Notes: generated from the letters alone by a model not told the origin. A stretch of DNA of 64,000 bases from Burkholderia lata (GCF_000012945.1 NC_007511.1:558001-622000); one strand, 5' to 3'. Shown: positions 53,217-63,365, counted from the first letter of the stretch. Translations and numbers: made by a program.

Positions 53217-53720
53217 ATGGAAATTCGTCAAATTGCATCGCTTGTTGCTGCAGTGGTATTTACCGCGGTTTCGGCCGCGCCTGCTTTTGCGGTGACCGTA
53301 TCGCGCGCGGACGGCCAGCCGATGAATCCGAACGGTGAGCCGTTTTCGGCGGCGGGGCTGACAGCGCTCTCCATAAAGCAGATCATCGCGAACTGCTCCG
53401 TGACGTTCAACGGAACGATTACGCCGGCCGGTATCGTCAATGTCGCGTCGGTGCAGTTCAACGGGGGCAGCGTGTGTCAACTGGTCAGCGGCAGCGCGAG
53501 CGGCTCGTCGCCATGGACAGGACAGGTGGACAGCGCGACACAGCTTTCGATCAACAACGCGCAGGTGGACTTCAAGGTGCTTGGAGGGTGCGGGCCGAGC
53601 AAGATCGTGGCGACATGGAGCAATTCGAATTCGTTACTGACTTTCAGTAATGCTGAATTGACACCGGATTGCAAGTTTTCCGGACCGCTCACGGTGTCGC
53701 CGAAGCTCCACGTGCAGTAA
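53217..53720 (+). CDS. Secreted beta-rich protein, tandem copy 2
   Basis: A 167 aa duplicate of the preceding gene with the same signal peptide (LVAAVVFTAVSAAPAFA), ADGQPMNPNGEPFSA block, four cysteines and VSPKLHVQ end. The bodies differ more than the ends. The duplication also covers the ribosome-site leader and about 120 bases after the stop, so the unit is about 685 bases. The role is unknown; both copies lie after ompW in the same direction. Confidence 0.8.
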   Translation: MEIRQIASLVAAVVFTAVSAAPAFAVTVSRADGQPMNPNGEPFSAAGLTALSIKQIIANCSVTFNGTITPAGIVNVASVQFNGGSVCQLVSGSASGSSPWTGQVDSATQLSINNAQVDFKVLGGCGPSKIVATWSNSNSLLTFSNAELTPDCKFSGPLTVSPKLHVQ

Positions 53721-53955
53721 GAGCGTCGCGAATCGATGCGGGGGCCCGTGGCGCACGAGGGCCGTGCGATATGGATGACGGACGCCCCGTTTCTCGATGC
53801 AATCGTGTCGTCGCGCGTATCGGCGCGACGGCCGGCTGACCACCCGTGTCGCGATCCGATCCGGGTGGACAGGCAGGGCTGGCGCGGCGTGCCGCGCTGT
53901 CCGATTCGATTGAAACAACACAATTCCAATTGGCCAGAACTATCCCGGAAGACCC

Positions 53956-55047
53956 ATGCTTACCGATCCAGAAAAGTATGGAGATGCCCGCGGCGCGACG
54001 CCTGACCGGCTGCGCACGGCCGCGTGGCTGCAGTACCTGATCGAACATCTCGATGCTGCCGCTTGCGCGGCGGAGGCGGGTGACGCCGACGACACGACCG
54101 TCATCGCGTCGCACGCGATGCGCATGCGGGCTGGCGCGAACCTGTCCCGAGACGCGGCGGCGATTCTTCAACGGCTCGCGCCGTGGATCGCCTCGGACGG
54201 CGGCATTTGCGCATGCGATCTGAGTGACCCGCGCGGTGCATGCTCGCATGTGCCGTCGATGCAGCAACTCGCCGAAGCCGAACGCAGCTGCCCCGGCTCG
54301 CGCGCCGTGTTCGACACCGCGCACGGTGTGATCGAGGCATGCGCATTCGACGATCCCGATGTCGGCTGGGCCGCGCTCGAGCGGATTGCCGGCGGTGTCG
54401 AATGCAACGGGGGCGATGACGGTGAATGCACTGAACATGAAAAGGGCGCGCGGGACGACATGCCGCCAGCGAAGAACCTGAGAGAAAGGCTGGCCGTCGT
54501 CGCAGCAGCGAGTGGAGAAACGTCGGCGATGCCTGGCGCCGTCATCGACGCGATCGTGCTGCGCGCGTGCGGGCCGCGCGACGATGCATCGCGCATCGAC
54601 GAGATGGCTGCGCTCGTGACGTTCTCGGCCGCGCTCGCCGCTGGCGACGGGGCCTCGGTTGCCGCGTATGGCGGTCAGCATAACCTCGTTGCCCGTGCGA
54701 TCCGCACGCATCGTGCCGATCTCGCGTCGGTGGACGGGCTGCTCGCGGCGTTGTCCGTGTGCCGACTCGATCAGCTCGTCGGTGCGGGCAGTTTCTGGGC
54801 CTGCTACTTGCTCGCGGGCATCGTGATCGCTGCACCGGACGCCGTGCGGGAAGTCGGTCGCCGCTTTCATGGTGACGAGTGGCAGGTGTGGCTCGATCAC
54901 GTGCTCGCGTGGCCGGCGGTTAGTCGCTTCGGGCCGAAGGAGGACGTCGCGTTCGAACGCCTGCAAGGCGCGATGAGCCTGACGTCGCGATGGAACCCGA
55001 TCGTCCGCGGGAAGCGGATGCGAAAGCGGGGTGGTGTATCGCCATGA
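53956..55047 (+). CDS. Hypothetical protein, helical, Ala-rich
   Basis: A 363 aa soluble protein, mostly alpha-helical by composition, with a Cys-containing stretch GGICACDLSDPRGACSH at about residues 82-98. No signal peptide. GGAAGACCC precedes the ATG. The codon pattern supports a real gene, but I do not recognise the family. It is separated from the secreted-protein pair by 235 bases, and the 499-base region with the octamer repeat follows it. Confidence 0.65.
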   Translation: MLTDPEKYGDARGATPDRLRTAAWLQYLIEHLDAAACAAEAGDADDTTVIASHAMRMRAGANLSRDAAAILQRLAPWIASDGGICACDLSDPRGACSHVPSMQQLAEAERSCPGSRAVFDTAHGVIEACAFDDPDVGWAALERIAGGVECNGGDDGECTEHEKGARDDMPPAKNLRERLAVVAAASGETSAMPGAVIDAIVLRACGPRDDASRIDEMAALVTFSAALAAGDGASVAAYGGQHNLVARAIRTHRADLASVDGLLAALSVCRLDQLVGAGSFWACYLLAGIVIAAPDAVREVGRRFHGDEWQVWLDHVLAWPAVSRFGPKEDVAFERLQGAMSLTSRWNPIVRGKRMRKRGGVSP

Positions 55048-55546
55048 TTCGGTGAACACGGGGACAAGGCTGGCTGACGCATCGCTTTTTTCGAAGCAAT
55101 CCGCAAGGATTCCAAACGAATCCGGCACGATCGTCCTTGCGTGAGCCGAAATGCCTAGTCCCGTTCGCACGCGTGAATGGGCGTCAGGCGGCGACGCGCC
55201 GGGCCGTCGTGCCGTCGGCGTCCACACCGGCCGCGCGCCACGCCTTCCACGCCATCTATCCTTCCTGACCGCCTGACCGCCTGACCGCCTGACCGCCTGA
55301 CCGCTTGACCGCCCGACCGCCCGACCGCCCGACCGCCCGACCGCTTCGCGCCACCCCCGATCCAGGCACCGTCGACCGAACGCAGTATGATTCCGCAGTC
55401 GATGCCGGCGATCGCTTCGCTGTAACCGCCCGCCCGCACCGTCGAAGATCTGCCAAGCTTGTTGTAAGCCGGACGCAAACAGCCGCCGCGTGAGAGCGCC
55501 GCTGCGAACCCGCCTCCGGACCACCTTCATCGAAACGGTCAGTCAG
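55048..55546. other. 499-base intergenic region containing the octamer array
   Basis: No gene is supported; open frames on either strand are repeats of the array or lack ribosome sites. Apart from the array the region shows only mixed sequence, and the promoter of the downstream operon must lie here, probably between 55345 and 55530. Confidence 0.5.
55265..55344. repeat. Ten tandem copies of an 8-base unit
   Basis: Five CTGACCGC units are followed by TTGACCGC and four CCGACCGC units, with no gaps. It lies 203 bases before the glycosyltransferase start in a region with no gene. The unit length is not a multiple of three, so copy-number changes would alter spacing or frame if transcribed. Confidence 0.92.
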
Positions 55547-56689
55547 ATGTCAAAGCAAAACAAGAAGATCCTCCTCCTGAGCGTCAGTGCCGGCGCCGGC
55601 CATACCCGAGCGGCCGAAGCGATCCGCGCGTTCGCCGACCACCATCCCGCCGGCATCGAAGCCACCCACCTGGACGTGATGGATTTCGTGTCCACCGGCT
55701 TCCGCAAGCTGTACACCGATCTCTACATCAAGCTCGTCAGCAGCCAGCCGGCGCTGTGGGGCTACCTGTACCAGAAGACCGACGAGGTCGACCCCGCCGC
55801 ACCGTCGCAGAAGATCCGGCGCGCGATCGAGCGGCTCAATTGCCGGGCGCTGCTCGCGGAGATCGAACGACAGCGCCCGGACGCGATCATCTGCACGCAC
55901 TTCCTGCCCGCCGAACTGCTGTCGCGCGAGATCCGCAAGGGGCGCGTCGATACGCCGGTGTGGGTGCAGGTCACCGATTTCGACCTGCACAGCATGTGGG
56001 TCGTGCCGAACATGCGCGGCTATTTCGCGGCCAACGACGAGATCGCGTGGCGCATGCATGCGCGCGGCATGGCGCCCGACACGGTGCACGTCAGCGGCAT
56101 CCCGATCATGCCGGCGTTCGGCCAGCCGCTCGATCGCGCGGCCTGCGCAGCCGAATTCGGCCTCGATCCCGCGCGCCCGACGTTCCTGATGATGTCCGGC
56201 GGCGCGGGCCTCGGCGGGCTCGACGTGCTGGCCGCGCGCCTGCTCGAGATGGATGCCGACTTCCAATTGATCGCGCTGGCCGGCAAGAACAAGGCGATGC
56301 TGGCGTCGTTGCAAGAACTTGCCGCGCAGCATCCAGGCCGGCTGTTTCCGCAGGGCTTCACGCAGCAGGTCGAACGCCTGATGGCCTGTGCCGACCTCGT
56401 GATCACGAAGCCAGGTGGCCTGACGACGTCCGAATGTCTCGCGATGCAGCTGCCGATGATCGTCAACTCGCCGATTCCGGGCCAGGAAGAGCGCAATGCG
56501 GATTTCCTGCTCGAACAGGGTGTTGCGCTGAAGGCGATCGACGACGACGCGCTTGTCTACCGGATCCACGCGTTGCTGCAGACGCCCGAGCGTCTTGCCG
56601 ACATGCGTCGCCGTCTCGCGCCGCTCGGGCGGCCGCTGGCCGGCCGGTTCGTGCTCGATCGCGTGCTGGGTCTGGAGCCGGCTGCATGA
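55547..56689 (+). CDS. MGDG synthase/UgtP-like diacylglycerol glycosyltransferase
   Basis: A 380 aa GT28-type glycosyltransferase. The N-terminal MGDG_synth domain opens with ILLLSVSAGAGHTRAAEAIR and binds the lipid acceptor; the C-terminal Glyco_tran_28_C domain has the sugar-nucleotide loop in KPGGLTTSECLAMQLPM. It likely puts a hexose on diacylglycerol, making membrane glycolipid, which bacteria often do under phosphate limitation. It overlaps the next gene by four bases (ATGA). The ribosome site is weak; an upstream frame reaches 55490 without conserved sequence. Confidence 0.9.
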   Translation: MSKQNKKILLLSVSAGAGHTRAAEAIRAFADHHPAGIEATHLDVMDFVSTGFRKLYTDLYIKLVSSQPALWGYLYQKTDEVDPAAPSQKIRRAIERLNCRALLAEIERQRPDAIICTHFLPAELLSREIRKGRVDTPVWVQVTDFDLHSMWVVPNMRGYFAANDEIAWRMHARGMAPDTVHVSGIPIMPAFGQPLDRAACAAEFGLDPARPTFLMMSGGAGLGGLDVLAARLLEMDADFQLIALAGKNKAMLASLQELAAQHPGRLFPQGFTQQVERLMACADLVITKPGGLTTSECLAMQLPMIVNSPIPGQEERNADFLLEQGVALKAIDDDALVYRIHALLQTPERLADMRRRLAPLGRPLAGRFVLDRVLGLEPAA

Positions 56690-57180
56690 GCGTCGCGCGT
56701 TTTGTGCCGACGCGCCATACGGTGTTCGTCGTCGCGTGGGTCGTGTTGCTCGCGTACTTCTTCGCGAACGTGGAGATCCAGATCGAAGGCAGCGCGGGTT
56801 GGGCCGCCAACCTGCCGACGTGGCGCATCGAACATCACTGGCTGCTCGACATCTTCTGGGGCGGGCGGCCGATGACCGGCTACCACGCATGGGTGTTCCC
56901 GTTCGTCGCGCTGTTCTTTCACCTGCCGGCCGTGTTCAACGGACGGTGGTCGTGGCGCGTCGAAGCGCGGATCATCGCGTGCATCATGGTGTTCTGGCTG
57001 ACCGAGGATTTCCTGTGGTTCGTGCTGAACCCGGCGTATGGCCTGGCCCGCTTCAATCCGGCGAATGTGCCGTGGCATATCCACTGGCTGGGCGTGGCGC
57101 CGACCGACTACTGGACGATGAGCGCCGCCGCGATCGTGCTGTTCATTGTTTCCCGCGAGCGCAAGCGCGCGTTTTATTGA
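56686..57180 (+). CDS. Small integral membrane protein of the glycolipid operon
   Basis: A 164 aa protein with four predicted membrane helices (about 11-28, 66-84, 95-115 and 140-156) and conserved-looking Trp/His residues between them (TWRIEHHWLLD, NVPWHIHWLG). Function unknown. It is translationally coupled to the glycosyltransferase (ATGA overlap), so it probably aids the same lipid pathway, for example in transfer or anchoring. Confidence 0.82.
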   Translation: MSVARFVPTRHTVFVVAWVVLLAYFFANVEIQIEGSAGWAANLPTWRIEHHWLLDIFWGGRPMTGYHAWVFPFVALFFHLPAVFNGRWSWRVEARIIACIMVFWLTEDFLWFVLNPAYGLARFNPANVPWHIHWLGVAPTDYWTMSAAAIVLFIVSRERKRAFY

Positions 57181-57193
57181 TCCCCGACCCGAC

Positions 57194-57778
57194 ATGAAAA
57201 TCGCCGTCATTGCCGCGCTCGCCGTCACGCTTGCCGGGCTCGTGCAGCCGGCCCACGCGGACCCGGCCTCCGAGGTGTCCGCCCGGCCGATCAAATGGGC
57301 GCAGAGCGTGACCGATGCGCATGTGAACAACCTGCATCGCATTACGCCGACGCTGTACCGCAGTGCCCAGCTGTCGCGCTCGGACGTGCCGGAACTGCAG
57401 AAGCTCGGCATCCGCAAGGTCATCAGCTTTCGTTCGTTTCACGCGGACGACACCATCCTGGCCGGCACGCAGATCAGGATGCAGCGCATCCGGATCAACA
57501 CGTGGGACATCCGCGATGAGGACATGGTCGCTGCATTGAAGGCGCTGCGCACGGCCGACCAGGACGGCCCGGTGCTGATCCACTGCCAGCACGGCGCAGA
57601 TCGTACGGGGCTCGTGTCGGCGCTGTACCGGATGGTGTATCAGGGCTGGACGCGCGAGCAGGCGCTCGATGAGCTGCAGCACGGCGGCTACGGGTTCCAT
57701 CCGATCTGGCAGAACATTACGAACTACCTGAAAAACGTCGACGTCGAGCGTTTGAAGCGGGAAGTGAACAGCGGCTGA
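57194..57778 (+). CDS. Exported dual-specificity-type tyrosine phosphatase
   Basis: A 194 aa phosphatase with a signal peptide (residues 1-22, ending AHA) and the P-loop HCQHGADRTG, with nucleophile Cys131 and Arg137 (C-x5-R). It would act in the periplasm on a phospho-substrate, possibly a lipid phosphate, given the operon. It starts 14 bases after the membrane protein gene and ends before a strong terminator. Confidence 0.9.
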   Translation: MKIAVIAALAVTLAGLVQPAHADPASEVSARPIKWAQSVTDAHVNNLHRITPTLYRSAQLSRSDVPELQKLGIRKVISFRSFHADDTILAGTQIRMQRIRINTWDIRDEDMVAALKALRTADQDGPVLIHCQHGADRTGLVSALYRMVYQGWTREQALDELQHGGYGFHPIWQNITNYLKNVDVERLKREVNSG

Positions 57779-57790
57779 CGAACCCATGAA

Positions 57791-57823
57791 AAACGCCGCC
57801 GACAATCACTGTCGGCGGCGTTT
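57791..57823. terminator. Strong bidirectional terminator
   Basis: AAACGCCGCCGACA and TGTCGGCGGCGTTT form a perfect 14-base stem with a five-base loop (ATCAC) between the convergent phosphatase and betA genes. The A-run before and T-run after the stem let it serve both strands. Confidence 0.88.
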
Positions 57824-57862
57824 CGTCAGTCCATTGATGAGCGGGCAGCACGCCCGCCGTCG

Positions 57863-59563
57863 TCAGACCGTCTCCGGCTGCCGCACCGCCTTCGCGATGT
57901 TACGAGCCATCGCCCCATTCGCAACAAAGTAAGGCACATCCACCCGCGCAAGCGCCTTGCGCCCGCGAATCTTGTCCGCGATCTTCTCGGCGATCATGAT
58001 CGTCGGCGCATTGAGGTTGCCGGTCGTGATGATCGGCATGATCGACGCGTCGACGACGCGCAGCCCTTCCAGCCCGTGCACGCGGCCTTCTTCATCGACC
58101 ACGGCCATGTCGTCGTAACCCATCTTGCACGAGCACGACGGATGGAACGCGGTCTCCGCGCGGGCGCGCACGAACGCGTCGAGTTCCTTGTCGGACTTGC
58201 AGTCCGCACCCGGATTCAGCTCGCGGCCGCGATATCGATCCAGCGCGGGCTGCCGCATGATCTCGCGCGTCGCGCGGATCGCGTCGCGGAACTCGCGCCA
58301 GTCGAGTGCTTCCGCCATGTAGTTGAACAGAATGCTCGGATGGTCGTTCGGATCGCGCGAGCGCAGCTTCACGCGGCCGCGGCTCGGTGAGCGCATCGAG
58401 CCGACGTGCGCCTGGAAGCCGTGCATCTCGATCGCGTTCGAGCCGTTGTAGTTGATTGCAACAGGCAGGAAGTGATACTGGATGTTCGGCCACAGATCGT
58501 CGTCGCGCGTACGGATGAAACCGCCTGCCTCGAAGTGGTTGCTTGCGCCGAGGCCGGTGCCGTTCAGCATCCATTCGAGGCCGATCTTCGGCTGGTTCCA
58601 CCACTTGAGGGCCGGATACAGCGAGACCGGCTCCTTGCACTCGTACTGGATGTACATCTCCAGGTGATCCTGCAGGTTCTGGCCGACGCCAGGCAGGTCG
58701 AGCACGACGGGAATGTCGAGTTCCTTCAGCCACGCGCCGGGGCCGACGCCCGAGCGCTGCAGCAGTTGCGGCGATGCGATCGCGCCGCTGCACACGAGCA
58801 CTTCGCGCCGCGCATGCGCGGTTGCGCGTTCGCTGCCGCGCAGGTACGTGACGCCCGACGCGCGCTTGCCGTCGAACAGGATGCGATCGGCGAGCGCGTG
58901 CGTGACGATCTCGAGGTTCGGCCGCACCTTCGCCTGGTCGAGGTAGCCGCGCGCGGTGCTGGCGCGACGGCCCTTCGGCGTGACGGTGCGATCCATCGGG
59001 CCGAAGCCTTCCTGCTGATAGCCGTTCAGGTCATCCGTGCGCGGATAGCCGGCCTGCACGCCTGCATCGACCATCGCCTCGAACAGCGGGTTCACGCCCG
59101 GCTTGCTGGTCGTGACCGACACGGGGCCGTTGCCGCCGTGGTAGTCGTTCGGGCCGACGTCGCGCGTTTCGGCTTTCTTGAAGTACGGCAGGCAGTCGAG
59201 ATACGTCCAGTTCTCGAGGCCCTTGTGCGTCGACCAGTTGTCGTAGTCGAGCGCGTTGCCGCGGATGTAGCACATGCCGTTGATCAGCGACGAGCCGCCG
59301 AGCCCCTTGCCGCGGCCGCATTCCATCCGGCGGTTGTCCATGTGCGGCTCGGGGTCGGTTTCGTATGCCCAGTTGTAGCGGCGGCCCTGCAGCGGGTAGG
59401 CGAGGGCGGCCGGCATCTGCGTGCGGAAGTCGAAGCGGTAGTCGGGGCCACCGGCTTCGAGCAGCAGCACCGTCACGTCCGGATCTTCCGTCAGGCGCGT
59501 TGCGAGCACGTTGCCCGCGGAACCTGCGCCGCAGATGATGTAGTCGTATTCGCGTGTCGTCAT
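57863..59563 (-). CDS. betA: Choline dehydrogenase BetA
   Basis: A 566 aa membrane-associated GMC flavoprotein that oxidises choline to betaine aldehyde. [17 protein letters not shown] opens the FAD domain, [16 protein letters not shown] is the first GMC signature, and the C-terminal [10 protein letters not shown] and [13 protein letters not shown] carry the active-site His and Asn. Size matches the family. It is the last gene of betI-betB-betA, 25 bases after betB. It differs from the GMC enzyme at 34339, which lies in the other quaternary-amine cluster. Confidence 0.96.
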   Translation of the reverse strand: MTTREYDYIICGAGSAGNVLATRLTEDPDVTVLLLEAGGPDYRFDFRTQMPAALAYPLQGRRYNWAYETDPEPHMDNRRMECGRGKGLGGSSLINGMCYIRGNALDYDNWSTHKGLENWTYLDCLPYFKKAETRDVGPNDYHGGNGPVSVTTSKPGVNPLFEAMVDAGVQAGYPRTDDLNGYQQEGFGPMDRTVTPKGRRASTARGYLDQAKVRPNLEIVTHALADRILFDGKRASGVTYLRGSERATAHARREVLVCSGAIASPQLLQRSGVGPGAWLKELDIPVVLDLPGVGQNLQDHLEMYIQYECKEPVSLYPALKWWNQPKIGLEWMLNGTGLGASNHFEAGGFIRTRDDDLWPNIQYHFLPVAINYNGSNAIEMHGFQAHVGSMRSPSRGRVKLRSRDPNDHPSILFNYMAEALDWREFRDAIRATREIMRQPALDRYRGRELNPGADCKSDKELDAFVRARAETAFHPSCSCKMGYDDMAVVDEEGRVHGLEGLRVVDASIMPIITTGNLNAPTIMIAEKIADKIRGRKALARVDVPYFVANGAMARNIAKAVRQPETV

Positions 59564-59588
59564 GACGGTCAGTCTCCTTTCGTGATTC

Positions 59589-61058
59589 TCAAAACACCGG
59601 GTTGTAGCGGCCGAGCTCGACCTGCACCGACTTGATTCGAGTGTAGTGCTCGAGCGTCGTGATGCCGTTCTCGCGTCCGACACCGGATTGCTTGTATCCG
59701 CCAACCGGCATCTCGGCCGGCGATTCGCCCCACGTGTTGATCCAGCAGATGCCGGCTTCGAGGCGATGGATCGTGCGGTGCGCGCGCGACAGGTTCTCGG
59801 TCACGACGCCGGCCGCCAGGCCGTAGTGCGTGTCGTTCGCGCGGGCAATCACTTCGTCCTCCGATTCGAAATCGAGGATGCTCATCACCGGCCCGAAGAT
59901 TTCCTCGCGGACGATCTTCATGTCGTCGCGGCAATCGCCGAACACGGTCGGCGCGACGTACTGGCCGCTACCGAAGTGGCCGTCGGTGAGGCGCGTGCCG
60001 CCCGCGAGCAGCTTCGCGCCTTCCGCCTTGCCGCTTTCGATGAAGCCGAGCACCTTGTCGAGCTGCGCGGCCGACACGAGCGGGCCGAAGTTGGTATCGG
60101 CATCGGTCGGCTTGCCGACGCGGATGCGCTTCACGCGTTCGAGTACTCGCTGCGTGAATGCGTCCTTGATCGAGCGGTGCACGAACACGCGCGTGCCGTT
60201 CGTGCAGACCTGGCCCGAGCTGAAGAAGTTGGCGGTCACCGCGATGTCGGCCGCACGGTCGAGATCCGCGTCGTCGAACACGATCAGCGGCGACTTGCCG
60301 CCGAGTTCCATCGTCACTTCCTTCAGCGACGACGCGCCGGCCAGCGACATCACCTTCTTGCCGGTTTCGACGCCGCCGGTGAACGACACCTTCGCGATGT
60401 CAGGGTGGCCCGTCAGCAGCGCGCCGACCGAGCCGTCGCCCTGCACGACGTTGAACACGCCGGCCGGCACGCCGGCTTCCGTATAGATTTCCGCGAGCTT
60501 CAGCGCGGTGAGCGGCGTGACTTCGCTCGGCTTGAACACCATCGCGTTGCCGGCCGCGAGTGCGGGGGCCGTCTTCCAGCACGCGATCTGGATCGGGTAG
60601 TTCCACGCGCCGATGCCCGCGCACACGCCGAGCGGCTCGCGGCGCGTGTAGACGAACGACTCGGCGCGCAGCGGCACCTGCAGCCCTTCGATCGCGGTCG
60701 CGAGGCCCGCGTAGTACTCGATCACGTCCGCGCCGGTGACGATGTCGACCGCGAGCGTCTCGCCGATCGGCTTGCCCGTGTCGCGCGTTTCCAGTGCGGC
60801 GAGCTCGTCGTTGCGCTCGCGCAGCAGGTCGACGGCGCGGCGCAGGATGCGCGAGCGCTGCATCGCGGTCATCGCGGCCCATTCGCGCTGGCCTTCCTGG
60901 GCGGACGCGACCGCGCGGTCGACGTCGGCTGCGCTGGCCTGCTGCACCTGCGCGAGCAGTTCGCCGGTGGCGGGATCGAAGGTGTCGAAAGTCTTGCCGC
61001 TCGTGGCGTCGACGTAACCGCCGCCGATGTAGAGGCGCTGCAAACCGAATACGGACAT
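59589..61058 (-). CDS. betB: Betaine aldehyde dehydrogenase BetB
   Basis: A 489 aa NAD(P)-dependent aldehyde dehydrogenase making glycine betaine. The catalytic Cys is in [13 protein letters not shown] and the Glu in [25 protein letters not shown] and [16 protein letters not shown] are BADH-type. AAGGAGATCC precedes the ATG. It sits between betI and betA. Confidence 0.96.
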   Translation of the reverse strand: MSVFGLQRLYIGGGYVDATSGKTFDTFDPATGELLAQVQQASAADVDRAVASAQEGQREWAAMTAMQRSRILRRAVDLLRERNDELAALETRDTGKPIGETLAVDIVTGADVIEYYAGLATAIEGLQVPLRAESFVYTRREPLGVCAGIGAWNYPIQIACWKTAPALAAGNAMVFKPSEVTPLTALKLAEIYTEAGVPAGVFNVVQGDGSVGALLTGHPDIAKVSFTGGVETGKKVMSLAGASSLKEVTMELGGKSPLIVFDDADLDRAADIAVTANFFSSGQVCTNGTRVFVHRSIKDAFTQRVLERVKRIRVGKPTDADTNFGPLVSAAQLDKVLGFIESGKAEGAKLLAGGTRLTDGHFGSGQYVAPTVFGDCRDDMKIVREEIFGPVMSILDFESEDEVIARANDTHYGLAAGVVTENLSRAHRTIHRLEAGICWINTWGESPAEMPVGGYKQSGVGRENGITTLEHYTRIKSVQVELGRYNPVF

Positions 61059-61090
61059 GAGGATCTCCTTGAGGGCGACTGCGTGACGCG

Positions 61091-61675
61091 TCAGTCGGAC
61101 GCGAGCAGCAGGTCGATGTAATCGTGAGCGAGCTTCAATGCAGCCCGGGTGTCGATCGGGCCGCCGGCGAGTGCGCCGCGCAGCCACAGGCCGTCGATCA
61201 GCGCGGCGAGGCCGCTGGCGGCTTCGCGTGCTTGGGTGCGCGGCAACGCCTTCGCGAATTCGGCGCACAGGTTCGAATGGAGGCGCCGCGTGTTGACATG
61301 CTGCAGGCGCTTGAGCATCGGGTCGTGCATGCTCTGCGACCAGAACGCGAGCCATGTCTTCATCACGGGCGCGCTGACCTGCGTGTCGTCGAAGTTTGCG
61401 GCGACGATCGCGCGCAGCCGGGAGCGCGGATCCTTGCGTGCCGCCACGCGGCGGTGCGTGGTGGCCGACCACAGGTCGCGCAGCACGTGCCGCATCGTGG
61501 CTTCGAGCAGGCCGTCCTTGTCGCCGAAGTAGTGGCTGACGATGCCCGTCGAGATGTTCGCGCGCTGCGCGACCGATGCGAGCGTCGTGCCGGGCAGGCC
61601 CGCTTCGTCGATCGACCGCAGCGTGGCGTCGATCAACTGTGCGCGGCGAATCTCCCGCATTCCGACTTTCGGCAT
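61091..61675 (-). CDS. betI: Transcriptional repressor BetI
   Basis: A 194 aa TetR-family repressor that senses choline. [19 protein letters not shown] opens the DNA-binding domain with the helix-turn-helix at about 27-49 ([20 protein letters not shown]), and the C-terminal BetI domain follows. It is the first gene of the operon, and a candidate operator lies 59 bases upstream at 61734-61747. Confidence 0.96.
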   Translation of the reverse strand: MPKVGMREIRRAQLIDATLRSIDEAGLPGTTLASVAQRANISTGIVSHYFGDKDGLLEATMRHVLRDLWSATTHRRVAARKDPRSRLRAIVAANFDDTQVSAPVMKTWLAFWSQSMHDPMLKRLQHVNTRRLHSNLCAEFAKALPRTQAREAASGLAALIDGLWLRGALAGGPIDTRAALKLAHDYIDLLLASD

Positions 61676-61733
61676 CGCGACTCCTTTCGCCCGGACGGGC
61701 CGTCCATGGAAGTCGAGAGCTTAGCGGTTTTTT

Positions 61734-61747
61734 ATTGATCGTTCAAT
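61734..61747. promoter_or_regulatory. betI: Candidate BetI operator
   Basis: ATTGA-TCGT-TCAAT, a perfect dyad within an AT-rich tract flanked by T- and A-runs (61729-61757), in the position expected for the BetI box of bet operons, which shares the ATTGA/TTCAAT halves. Confidence 0.65.
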
Positions 61748-62395
61748 CAACAAAAAATCGGGGTCTGACGGCGGAGGCGGGTTCCCGGCCGGTGAACGAG
61801 GCCCTCGATCGCACGTTGTGCAGGTGCGGAAAAATAATTGAAAGATGATTAAAAATGCTGGAGTTTGTTTAAAACGCTTTCTGAAGAGAGCGATCAATCC
61901 GGTTAATCGTTGCGAGTGTCGATGCGATTACGGAATGAAAGAGTATTGAGCTGTGTGATATTCGGTTAAGCACGGAAGTCGGTTCGCGAAACGACGTCAC
62001 GATTCATTCATGGAAATCCGTTTTAAATAAGCGAATGAAACTACATAACGTATTGATTATGAATGGATATATTGGGATTAAACGGGGATCGACTGCGGCT
62101 CCGCAAACGATTGCGATCACCCTCGAAGGAATTCTGCTTACCATAAAAAATCCGGGAATAATTTGAATCTGCCGCATTTCCTGACCGAGTAGAGGGTATC
62201 GTTGGAATGACTTGAGTCAGTAATATTGTCCGTATTAGTATGGCGCCGCACTACGAGGAATGAATCGATGCCGCCGGTATTGCCGCGGTGCATTGGCCAA
62301 CAGCGCGATTCGGATTGCGCGCTAAAACCGGCGCAGTCATTGCGCACCTGCAGCATGCCGCGACGTCGAGACGCCGCATCCACCGGAGAACGACG
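61748..62395. promoter_or_regulatory. AT-rich control region upstream of rhlA
   Basis: About 650 bases, clearly lower in GC than the genes on either side between 61830 and 62240, with no gene. It includes the perfect dyad TGACT-TG-AGTCA at 62208-62219. The rhlA promoter should lie here; rhlA expression in other Burkholderia is quorum-controlled, but I see no convincing lux-type box. Confidence 0.55.
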
Positions 62396-63298
62396 ATGCT
62401 GACCGAAAAACACGTGGTCCCGCTGCCGAATGGTCTGAAGGTCTACGTCGAACGGAACGTGTTCGACCCGGCGTTCGACACGGCGATGCTCGTCAACGGT
62501 GCCCTCGCGACGACCGCGTCGTTCGGGCAGACCGTCCAGTATCTCGGCGAGCGGATCAACACGATCTGCTTCGACCTGCCGTATGCGGGGCAGTCGCGCC
62601 AGCACAACCCGGGCTGCTTCATCCTGACGAAAGACGACGAAGCCGCGATCCTGCAGCACCTGGTCGAGCGCTTCGCGCCGGCGTACCTCGTGTCGGTGTC
62701 GTGGGGCGGCGTCGCGTCGCTGTTCGCGCTCGCACGCGGCTGCCCGAGCGTGCGGCGCGCGGCGATCTGTTCGTTCTCGCCGTTCCTGAACGACGCGATG
62801 GTCGACTACGTGACGCGCGCCCGCGACCACATCGCGGCCGGCGAGAACCTGAAGGCCGCGCAACTGCTGAACGACACCGTCGGCCGCTACCTGCCGCGCA
62901 TCATGAAGCTGTACAACTACCGCTATCTCACGCGCCTGCCGCGCGACGAGCAGGACCAGGTCGCGTTCCACGTCGACCAGATCCTGTCGCTGCAGCCCGA
63001 GCGCTACTTCAGCGAGTTCTCGAACATCGGCTGCGAGCTGCTGTTCCTGAACGGCGAGCGCGACGAATACACGACGCCCGCCGACGTGCGCCAGCTCGGC
63101 GCGCACGTGCCGCGCGCACGGTTCGCGACGGTGCCGGACGCCGGCCACTTCCTCGACATCGAAGGCCGCGCGCAGCGCGAATACACGCGCTCGGCGTTGC
63201 TCGATTTTTTCTGCGGCGGGTCGTCGCTCGCCGCCGGCATCGCGCTTGCCGCCGCGCAGGCGTGCGCGCCCGCACCGATGCACGCGCTGTCGTCGTGA
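62396..63298 (+). CDS. rhlA: RhlA, 3-(3-hydroxyalkanoyloxy)alkanoate synthase
   Basis: A 300 aa alpha/beta hydrolase-fold enzyme that joins two 3-hydroxyacyl units to make the HAA lipid of rhamnolipids. It shares long blocks with Pseudomonas RhlA: MLVNGALATTASF (31-43), DLPYAGQSRQHNP (60-72), VSWGG with Ser102, GERDEYTT with Asp223, and GHFLDIE with His251. The ATG at 62396 follows GGAG and gives the family length. It is followed by a methyltransferase-like gene and rhlB. Confidence 0.95.
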   Translation: MLTEKHVVPLPNGLKVYVERNVFDPAFDTAMLVNGALATTASFGQTVQYLGERINTICFDLPYAGQSRQHNPGCFILTKDDEAAILQHLVERFAPAYLVSVSWGGVASLFALARGCPSVRRAAICSFSPFLNDAMVDYVTRARDHIAAGENLKAAQLLNDTVGRYLPRIMKLYNYRYLTRLPRDEQDQVAFHVDQILSLQPERYFSEFSNIGCELLFLNGERDEYTTPADVRQLGAHVPRARFATVPDAGHFLDIEGRAQREYTRSALLDFFCGGSSLAAGIALAAAQACAPAPMHALSS

Positions 63299-63365
63299 CG
63301 CCGCACGCCGTGCGTGCGGACCGCGCGGCGCTCCCGAATTCCCATCCCAACGAGGCAGGCCAGCC

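Noticed and set aside
55265..55344. The octamer array as a CRISPR
   Set aside because: The units are 8 bases and abut each other; there are no spacers and no cas genes.
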